From: an uncultured Bacteroidia bacterium
GTDB taxonomy: Bacteria; Bacteroidota; Bacteroidia; Bacteroidales; UBA932
NCBI GenBank assembly: GCA_902789395.1
Contig: CADANY010000008.1
Coordinates: 60,825-124,824, forward strand
Direction of reading: 5' to 3'
Length of the DNA: 64,000 bases
The translations under genes and the position numbers were made by a program. Numbering within the stretch: position 1 is the stretch's first letter; each line of letters starts with the position of its first letter. Shown piece by piece: positions 58,456 to 64,000 of the stretch. The notes under the pieces were generated by a model. The model had not been told where the DNA came from, made no database searches, and saw only the letters and a list, made by a program, of their open reading frames with translations.

Positions 58456-59673
58456 ATGGCTAACATCTTCGAAAAGACCGGTATGCCGAAAGCCCTCAGC
58501 TGGGGCTTCCTCGGCGTCCTTATCTTCATGATGGGAGACGGCATTGAGCAAACCTGGCTCAGCCGCTACATCACTGACGCCGGATTCAATTCCGCCGAAC
58601 TCTTTTCCGTCTATGGTATCACTGTCGCCATATCCTCCTGGCTTTCAGGCGTTATCGCCGAGTCTTGGGGCGTGAAACGGACCATGCTCGCCGGGTTCAT
58701 CCTCTATACCATCGGCGTGGCGGGTTTCGCCGGGATCGGCATGGCCAACATGAATTATCCAATCCTCCTGCTGACCTATGCCATCAAAGGTCTCGGTTAT
58801 CCCCTCTTCGCCTATACATTCATGGTCTGGATTACATACCGGACCGAAAAATCGGTTCTCAGCTCCGCGCAGGGCTGGTTTTGGTTCGTGTTCACAGGGG
58901 GGCTCAACGTACTCGGCGCCTATTACGGAGTTTTTGCCGTAGAGCACATCGGTGTCCTCCCGACGCTCTGGAGTGCGGTCTTCTTTGCTGCGGTCGGCGC
59001 CGTTTTCGCTCTCTGGGTCAACAAGGCGGAAAGCACGAATCTCTTTGCCGGCGAAGACCCGGGGACCGGTGGTTTCAAAGGCCTGATCCGGGGACTCGGC
59101 ATTATGAAGAGGGAACCGAAGGTTCTTCTCGGAGGAATCGTCCGGGTCATCAATACGACCTCCCAGTTCGCCTTTGTCGTGTTCATGCCGCTTTACCTGA
59201 CGAAATATGGCATCACGGACGGACAGTGGGCTTCAATCTGGGGATCGATCTTTATCCTCAATATCGTGTTCAACCTTGTCTTCGGCATCGTCGGGGACAA
59301 ATTCGGGTGGAACCGGACGGTTGCCTGGTTCGGCGGAATCGGCTGTGCCGTCACCGTCCTCCTCTTTTACTACTCCCCGCAGATTCTCAATAATTACTGG
59401 TTCATCTTCCTCTGCGGAGCCCTCTGGTGCATCATGCTTGCGGGTTATGTCCCCCTCTCCGCCCTCGTTCCTTCCCTGGTAGACAAAGACAAGGGAGCCG
59501 CCGTTTCCATCCTCAACCTCGGAGCCGGCCTGGCCGCATTCGTCGGACCCGCCCTTGTCCGGCTGCTTGAGAAACCGATCGGATATACCGGTATCGCCTG
59601 GGTCCTCGCCGGACTCTACGTCGCAAGCTCCGTCATGACCCATTTTATCAGACCTTCAAAAACAACGGAATAA
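58456..59673 (+). CDS. MFS transporter, RbtT/DalT/CsbX polyol-permease-like
   Basis: 405 residues, 12 predicted transmembrane helices. The opening LSWGFLGVLIFMMGDGIEQTWLS is that of the CsbX/RbtT subfamily (key part MMGDGIEQTWLS), and the A-motif-like loop is SWGVKRTMLAG. Probably carries a pentitol or similar polyol. Two bases before the PPC gene. No polyol dehydrogenase gene is adjacent, but a Tat-exported Gfo/Idh protein lies later in the run. Confidence 0.82.
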   Translation: MANIFEKTGMPKALSWGFLGVLIFMMGDGIEQTWLSRYITDAGFNSAELFSVYGITVAISSWLSGVIAESWGVKRTMLAGFILYTIGVAGFAGIGMANMNYPILLLTYAIKGLGYPLFAYTFMVWITYRTEKSVLSSAQGWFWFVFTGGLNVLGAYYGVFAVEHIGVLPTLWSAVFFAAVGAVFALWVNKAESTNLFAGEDPGTGGFKGLIRGLGIMKREPKVLLGGIVRVINTTSQFAFVVFMPLYLTKYGITDGQWASIWGSIFILNIVFNLVFGIVGDKFGWNRTVAWFGGIGCAVTVLLFYYSPQILNNYWFIFLCGALWCIMLAGYVPLSALVPSLVDKDKGAAVSILNLGAGLAAFVGPALVRLLEKPIGYTGIAWVLAGLYVASSVMTHFIRPSKTTE

Positions 59674-59675
59674 TC

Positions 59676-60101
59676 ATGTACAAATTTACCCAGGCCGGGG
59701 ACCGGTATGTCCTCAGCATCGACAATCACCAGGAAATGATGGGCGCACTCGCCGCTTTCTGCAAAGAGCAAGGAATCCGCTGCGGTGCCGTCTACGGGAT
59801 CGGAGCCGTCTGCAATGCCACTTTCCGTTTCCTTGACCCCGCAACGAAGAAATATGTAGATAAGACTTTTGAGGAGCAGATGGAACTTACCGCCATTACG
59901 GGGAATATCTCCGAAAAGGACGGGGAGGTCTATCTCCATGTCCATGTCACCGCCAGCCGACGGGACTATACCTGCATCGGCGGCCATCTTCTCCGGACGC
60001 AGGTCAACGGAGCCTGCGAACTGGTCGTCGAACGGTTCGAAGCGGCTGCCGGACGCTATTTCGACGAGGAAACCGGACTGAATCTTTACAAATTCGACTG
60101 A
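59676..60101 (+). CDS. PPC (DUF296) domain protein
   Basis: 141 residues, full length for the single-domain prokaryotic PPC family. Conserved HVHVTASRRDYTCIGGHLL supplies the metal-binding His residues seen in trimeric structures of this family. In plants the domain is attached to AT-hooks; here no DNA-binding element is visible, so the 'DNA-binding' label often applied is not supported. Joined to the MFS gene by a 2-nt gap. Confidence 0.88.
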   Translation: MYKFTQAGDRYVLSIDNHQEMMGALAAFCKEQGIRCGAVYGIGAVCNATFRFLDPATKKYVDKTFEEQMELTAITGNISEKDGEVYLHVHVTASRRDYTCIGGHLLRTQVNGACELVVERFEAAAGRYFDEETGLNLYKFD

Positions 60102-60107
60102 TTTGAT

Positions 60108-60125
60108 TATATTTGTCCAAATATA
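60108..60125. promoter_or_regulatory. 18-bp palindrome overlapping the Dcu -7 box
   Basis: TATATTTGTCCAAATATA: arms TATATTTG and CAAATATA with a TC spacer. The left arm is also an exact -7 box (60108-60115) with TTTA at the -33 position 19 nt upstream. Promoter, and possibly an operator. Confidence 0.5.
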
Positions 60126-60140
60126 AACTAAAAACCAATC

Positions 60141-61517
60141 ATGTCATTCGTAATGATCATCGAGCTGCTTATCGTGCTTGCCGCCCTGTATGTCGGCTCA
60201 CGTTACGGCTCTCTTGCTCTCGGGGCCATTTCGGGAATCGGCCTGGCCATTCTCGTATTCGGGTTCGGTCTCAAGCCCGGCACCCCTCCGACCGACGTCA
60301 TCTATATCATCATTGCGGCCGTTACCTGCGCCGGTACCCTCCAGGCTTCCGGCGGTATGGACTGGATGATCCAAATCGCAGAGAAAATGCTCCGGAAGCA
60401 CCCGGAGCACATCACGTTCCTGGGTCCCCTCGTCACCTTCTTCCTGACCGTACTTGTCGGAACCGGCCACGTCGTCTATACGATCATGCCGATCATCTGT
60501 GACATCGCCCTGAAAAAGGACATCCGCCCCGAACGTCCCTGCGGCGTCTCTTCCGTCGCCTCCCAGGTCGGCATCACCTGCTCGCCGATCGCCGCGGCCG
60601 TCGTCGCCTTCGTAACGATTTCCAATGCCAACGGCTATATGGTCTCAATCCCGCAGGTACTGATGGTTACGATCCCGGCCTGCCTGTGCGGCCTGATCTG
60701 CGCCGCTACAGCTTCCTACAAACGGGGCAAGGATCTCGACAAGGATCCCGAATTCCTGAAGCGGAAGGCGGATCCCGAGCAGTACGCTTACATGTACGGC
60801 AGTTCCGCAACGACCCTTGACAAGGTTATCACGAAAGAAGCCAGGGCTTCCGTCTTCATTTTCCTGGGAGCGCTCGTCGTCATTGTAGGATTCGCTTTCT
60901 GCCAGATGCTGCATGTCGCTGACGGGCGGAGCGTTGCCGAAGCGATCAACCTGCCGAAAATGAATATTATCATCCAGATCATCATGCTCGCCGCCGCTGC
61001 CGCGAACATCATGTTCTGTAAGGCTTCTCCCAAAAAGGCCGTCGCCGGAGCCGTCTGGCAGTCCGGAATGGTCGCTGTCGTCGCAATCTACGGCATCGCA
61101 TGGCTCGCGGATACCTATTTCGGAAACTATATGGACGAGATGAAGACCATGCTGACCGGCATCGTCACCCAGTATCCCTGGTCGATCGCCTTCGTCTTTT
61201 TCCTCGTCTCCGTCCTGATCAACTCACAGGGGGCCGTCGTCGTCGCCATGCTTCCCCTCGCTTATGAGCTCGGGATAGCCGGCCCGGTCCTTCTCGGCGT
61301 CCTGCCGAGCGTATACGGTTACTTCTTTATTCCGAATTACCCGTCCGATATCGCTACGGTGAACTTCGACCGCTCGGGAACGACCGTCATCGGCAAGTAT
61401 CTTCTCAATCACAGTTTCATGATGCCGGGCCTGATCAGCACGATCGTCGCCACAGTGGTCGGCTACCTGATTACCAATGTCTTCTTCCCTGGCTTCTTCG
61501 CCAGTTTCATCCAATAA
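60141..61517 (+). CDS. Anaerobic C4-dicarboxylate transporter (Dcu family)
   Basis: 458 residues, 11-12 transmembrane helices. DcuA/DcuB signatures: GTGHVVYTIMPIICDIA, SSVASQVGITCSPIAAAVVAF and the C-terminal VLPSVYGYFFIPNYPSDIAT. Exchanges aspartate or fumarate for succinate, matching the fumarate respiration implied by sdhC. A palindromic promoter precedes it, separating it from the PPC gene. DcuA versus DcuB subtype is not decided. Confidence 0.92.
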   Translation: MSFVMIIELLIVLAALYVGSRYGSLALGAISGIGLAILVFGFGLKPGTPPTDVIYIIIAAVTCAGTLQASGGMDWMIQIAEKMLRKHPEHITFLGPLVTFFLTVLVGTGHVVYTIMPIICDIALKKDIRPERPCGVSSVASQVGITCSPIAAAVVAFVTISNANGYMVSIPQVLMVTIPACLCGLICAATASYKRGKDLDKDPEFLKRKADPEQYAYMYGSSATTLDKVITKEARASVFIFLGALVVIVGFAFCQMLHVADGRSVAEAINLPKMNIIIQIIMLAAAAANIMFCKASPKKAVAGAVWQSGMVAVVAIYGIAWLADTYFGNYMDEMKTMLTGIVTQYPWSIAFVFFLVSVLINSQGAVVVAMLPLAYELGIAGPVLLGVLPSVYGYFFIPNYPSDIATVNFDRSGTTVIGKYLLNHSFMMPGLISTIVATVVGYLITNVFFPGFFASFIQ

Positions 61518-61525
61518 CCCATCCC

Positions 61526-62476
61526 ATGAAAAGATTCGCACTCCTTCTCTGCCTGGTTCCGCTTCTGTCCGTAGCCGTCCACGCGCAATCTTCCCTGAGA
61601 TACAACTATATCTCGAAGGGGATTACCCACATTTCCGGCGACTATGAGCTTGTCGACAACGGGAAAGGGCTTCCGATAGCCGTCCGCCTGGAGAACCTTC
61701 AGTTCCCGGACGGGACCGACGGATACCTCGTCCACATGATCTTCAAGGGAAAGAACAGCATCCAGATTCCGAAAGGCACGAAAATGACCGTCAGCCTCGG
61801 CGGAAGCAAGACCATCCGTCTCGAGCAGGTCGGTGACAATGAGCCGAATATCGGCAACTATCTGTCGGAACCGTACGATGTCCTCCAGATGACAGAGGGA
61901 GTCGCCTTCCTTGACATCGCGACGGGTTACGGTCCGGATGATTATGTCAAGATCGCATTCGCGAACGATGAATTCGCCCAGGTCATCAAACGCCAGTATG
62001 AACTGATCGGCGCATCCCGCGAGAAAACCCTTAACATCGACGGGGACAAGATCCTCGGGATCTCCGACGGTGCCGTCTCAACCCGCGTCGTGGCGGTTCC
62101 CATCGTAGCCAAAGGGAACAATATGATCTATAACATCGGTTTGACCTGCCTCTCCTACAAAGAAAAAGAAAAAGAGGATTTCGACTTGTCAATCCAATTG
62201 GGAACTGACAAAAAGTACCTGATCCCTTACGGATCCGAGGTCGCATTCCTGCTTAAGGATGGCAGCCAGCTGCTGTTCAAGCAGCATGGAGACGGAATCA
62301 ACCGCGTCGTCCTTTACCCGACTGTCGGGGAAATGCGGAAGATCATCGATACCGGCGTATCCTCCATGGTCCTCCACACCGATGAAGGCAATCTCTATGA
62401 GACCTTCACAGACAATTCCCTCTCCCAGGTCATCAACCGGGAGTATCAGCTTCTGATGTCCGTCCTGCAAAAATAA
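61526..62476 (+). CDS. Secreted protein with two tandem homologous domains, function unknown
   Basis: 316 residues with signal peptide MKRFALLLCLVPLLSVAVHA. Two repeats of about 110 residues are visible: residues about 52-160 (IPKGTKMTVSLGG ... FANDEFAQVIKRQYELI) and about 205-312 (IPYGSEVAFLLKD ... FTDNSLSQVINREYQLL). Each ends with the same D/N-x-x-(F/L)-(A/S)-Q-V-I-(K/N)-R-x-Y-x-L-(I/L) helix. No catalytic motif recognised. Lies 8 nt after the transporter and 18 nt before the Tat-exported oxidoreductase. Confidence 0.7.
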   Translation: MKRFALLLCLVPLLSVAVHAQSSLRYNYISKGITHISGDYELVDNGKGLPIAVRLENLQFPDGTDGYLVHMIFKGKNSIQIPKGTKMTVSLGGSKTIRLEQVGDNEPNIGNYLSEPYDVLQMTEGVAFLDIATGYGPDDYVKIAFANDEFAQVIKRQYELIGASREKTLNIDGDKILGISDGAVSTRVVAVPIVAKGNNMIYNIGLTCLSYKEKEKEDFDLSIQLGTDKKYLIPYGSEVAFLLKDGSQLLFKQHGDGINRVVLYPTVGEMRKIIDTGVSSMVLHTDEGNLYETFTDNSLSQVINREYQLLMSVLQK

Positions 62477-62494
62477 CCCACAATAATCATACAC

Positions 62495-63847
62495 ATGGAA
62501 CGCAGAGATTTCTTGAAAGCCTCCGCCATCGGAGCAGCGGGGATCATGATGCCCGCCGGCATGATTCATGCGGCGAATTCCCCCCTTCCGGCATCTAAGA
62601 AAAAAGAATCCGCCAACGGCAAAGTGAATCTGGGATTCATCGGCCTCGGCCAGCAGGCCATGTACTTGCTGAAAGGATTTATATCCATGGACGATGTCCG
62701 CGTCGTTGCCGGGTGCGATGTCTACGACGTCAAGCGCGACCGCTTCGTCAAGCGTGTTACCGACTATTATACGGGAAAAGGTGAGAAGAAGGTCAAAGTA
62801 GATGTCTACGAAGACTATCAGGACGTTCTCGCCCGTCCGGATATCGACGCCGTTGTCATTGCGGTTCCGGACCACCAGCATGCCATCATCGCCATCGCCG
62901 CCTGCAAGGCAGGAAAGGATATCTATCTCGAGAAACCGCTGACCCTTACGATCTACGAGGGACAGCAGCTCGTCAAGGCCGTCCGCAAATACAACCGCAT
63001 CCTCCAGGTCGGCAGCCAGCAGCGCTCCAGCGAAGAGTTTACTCATGCGGCCAACCTTGCCCGCGAAGGAGAGCTCGGCAAGATCCACAAGATCAAAGTC
63101 TATGTCGGACGCAACAATGTCAATCCCGATTCTCCGGCTCCGGCTCCATGCAAACTTCCGAAGATGGAGGTTCCCGCCGGTCTGAACTGGGACAAGTGGC
63201 TTGGACCGCTGCCGACTTCGGTCTACTACCACTCCGACCTTGATCCCATTATCACCCCTGAGAAAGACGAGCAGCTCTGGGGAGCCTGGCGCTGGTACAA
63301 AGTATCCGGCGGCGGCCTCATGACGGACTGGGGTGCCCATATGTTCGATATCGCCCAGTGGGCGATCGGCAAGGACGGAAGCGGCCCGGTCGAGATCATT
63401 CCTGCCGGATGCAGCTATTACGAACATCTCACCTACAAGTACGACAACGGAATCATCGTCAGCGAAGAACCGTTTGAAGGCAAGCGCCAGGGTGTCCAGA
63501 TTTACGGAGAGAACGGATGGATCAAAGTTTCCCGCGGCAAATTCGCAGCTTCGGACAAGAAGTTCGACATGAAGTCCGCCCAGGCCGACGACAACGTCCC
63601 TTACGAGACGAAGGTCGGCCATCACCGCCGCTTCATCGAAGCCGTCAAATCCCGCATCGACCCGAACGTCCCTGTAGAAGTCGGCCATTCCTCCTGCACC
63701 GTCTGCAACCTCGGCAATATCGCCATGGAACTCGGACGCCCGGTCGTCTGGAACCCGATCGTTCAGAAATTCATGCACGATCCGGAAGCGACGAAACTTC
63801 TCCACTACGACTACCGTCCGGCCTACAAGAACAGCCTCGACGTCTAG
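62495..63847 (+). CDS. Tat-exported Gfo/Idh/MocA family oxidoreductase
   Basis: 450 residues. Twin-arginine signal MERRDFLKASAIGAAGIMM followed by an alanine-rich h-region. Rossmann motif NLGFIGLGQQAM, acidic residue in GCDVYD, catalytic EKPLTL, then the substrate domain with GGGLMTDWGAHMFDIAQWA and a closing YDYRPAYKNS of the large exported Gfo group. The Tat signal means the NAD(P) cofactor is bound before export and retained. Likely acts on a glycan or glycoside in the periplasm; the homologous groups include glycoside-cleaving retro-keto enzymes, but this is inference. Confidence 0.9.
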   Translation: MERRDFLKASAIGAAGIMMPAGMIHAANSPLPASKKKESANGKVNLGFIGLGQQAMYLLKGFISMDDVRVVAGCDVYDVKRDRFVKRVTDYYTGKGEKKVKVDVYEDYQDVLARPDIDAVVIAVPDHQHAIIAIAACKAGKDIYLEKPLTLTIYEGQQLVKAVRKYNRILQVGSQQRSSEEFTHAANLAREGELGKIHKIKVYVGRNNVNPDSPAPAPCKLPKMEVPAGLNWDKWLGPLPTSVYYHSDLDPIITPEKDEQLWGAWRWYKVSGGGLMTDWGAHMFDIAQWAIGKDGSGPVEIIPAGCSYYEHLTYKYDNGIIVSEEPFEGKRQGVQIYGENGWIKVSRGKFAASDKKFDMKSAQADDNVPYETKVGHHRRFIEAVKSRIDPNVPVEVGHSSCTVCNLGNIAMELGRPVVWNPIVQKFMHDPEATKLLHYDYRPAYKNSLDV

Positions 63848-63898
63848 TCTGCCTTTTCTGCCCGGTCGTTTCCTGCGGACTGACCCTTCACAGACAGC

Positions 63899-63934
63899 AA
63901 AGAGGTCGACTAAAAAGGGTCGGCCTCTTTTTTT
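63899..63934 (+). terminator. Strong intrinsic terminator after the Gfo gene
   Basis: AAAGAGGTCGAC, 8-nt loop, GTCGGCCTCTTT, then more T (to 63934). 12-bp stem with one G-U. Ends the plus-strand run. Beyond it, 63935-64000 holds only CTGCTGCAGCAG and simple CGCTCGCTT-like sequence with no supported feature. Confidence 0.85.
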
Positions 63935-64000
63935 GTTGTGCCAGAGCTCCGCTGCTGCAGCAGCTTGCCTCTTCGAGGACTCCGCTCGCTTTGCTCGCTC

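Noticed and set aside
62189..63805. 538-codon minus-strand open frame opposite the Tat-exported oxidoreductase
   Set aside because: Shadow frame created by third-position GC bias; the plus-strand protein has a Tat signal and Gfo motifs.
63935..64000. CTGCTGCAGCAG and CGCTCGCTTTGCTCGCTC at the window end as a repeat element or attachment site
   Set aside because: Short and simple sequence, no flanking copy in the window to support an element.

Overview
The window reads as a chromosomal segment of a strictly host-associated or rumen-type member of the Bacteroidales (Bacteroidota). Support comes from family content (DUF4270, DUF4294, DUF3098, N-terminal-only GT5 glycogen synthase, DAHP synthase with a C-terminal chorismate mutase, GlsA/GlsB-type acyltransferases, bifunctional ThrA) and from the repeated Bacteroides-type promoter pattern TTTG/TTG - 18 to 20 nt - TAnnTTTG upstream of many genes. 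The sequence is GC-rich in coding regions, dense and mostly operonic. I see no rRNA, tRNA, CRISPR array, insertion sequence or prophage. No gene-free stretch exceeds 300 bases.

Layout. 1-1.7 kb: a truncated GH20 hexosaminidase and an Lrp/AsnC regulator (minus). 1.9-11.2 kb: metX, thrA, asd (aspartate to homoserine/methionine/threonine), an aldehyde dehydrogenase and a 1179-residue multidomain lipoprotein. 11.3-14.4 kb: a glsA/glsB-like glycine-lipid pair, a DUF975 membrane protein and a small secreted Tyr-rich protein. 14.5-18.5 kb (minus): GH36 alpha-galactosidase behind a CocE/NonD hydrolase. 18.7-21.5 kb: dnaK and a Gfo/Idh oxidoreductase. 21.6-35.9 kb (minus): a tightly packed run, hppA pyrophosphatase, two SGNH proteins, an MBOAT acyltransferase, two tandem FAD oxidoreductases, a sodium:solute symporter, a zinc dehydrogenase and a histidine acid phosphatase. 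36.1-41.6 kb (minus): phenylalanine/tyrosine operon (pheA, aminotransferase, tyrA, DAHPS-CM) followed by a GDPD protein and MgtC. 41.7-46.7 kb (minus): frr, a solitary TrpB2-type tryptophan synthase beta chain, a third FAD oxidoreductase (exported) and an orphan sdhC. 46.8-52.9 kb: pyrH, an M24 aminopeptidase, a DUF4294 protein, and lpxH/uppP/DUF3098/ftsX. 53.0-63.8 kb (plus): GT5, DUF4270, Na/Pi cotransporter, class C serine hydrolase, MFS polyol-type permease, PPC-domain protein, Dcu transporter, a duplicated-domain secreted protein and a Tat-exported Gfo/Idh protein, closed by a strong terminator.

The most striking item is upstream of trpB: a 19-codon leader peptide with tandem Trp codons, a leader hairpin, an intrinsic terminator and a 10-bp alternative pairing between them, i.e. 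a complete ribosome-mediated tryptophan attenuator controlling a stand-alone TrpB2. The phenylalanine operon has a different arrangement: a perfect Bacteroidales promoter sits just before a terminator hairpin that would form at the very 5' end of the pheA mRNA. The second candidate system is the FAD oxidoreductase pair/symporter/dehydrogenase/phosphatase operon, whose substrate is not evident from sequence. Several genes appear to be leaderless or nearly so.
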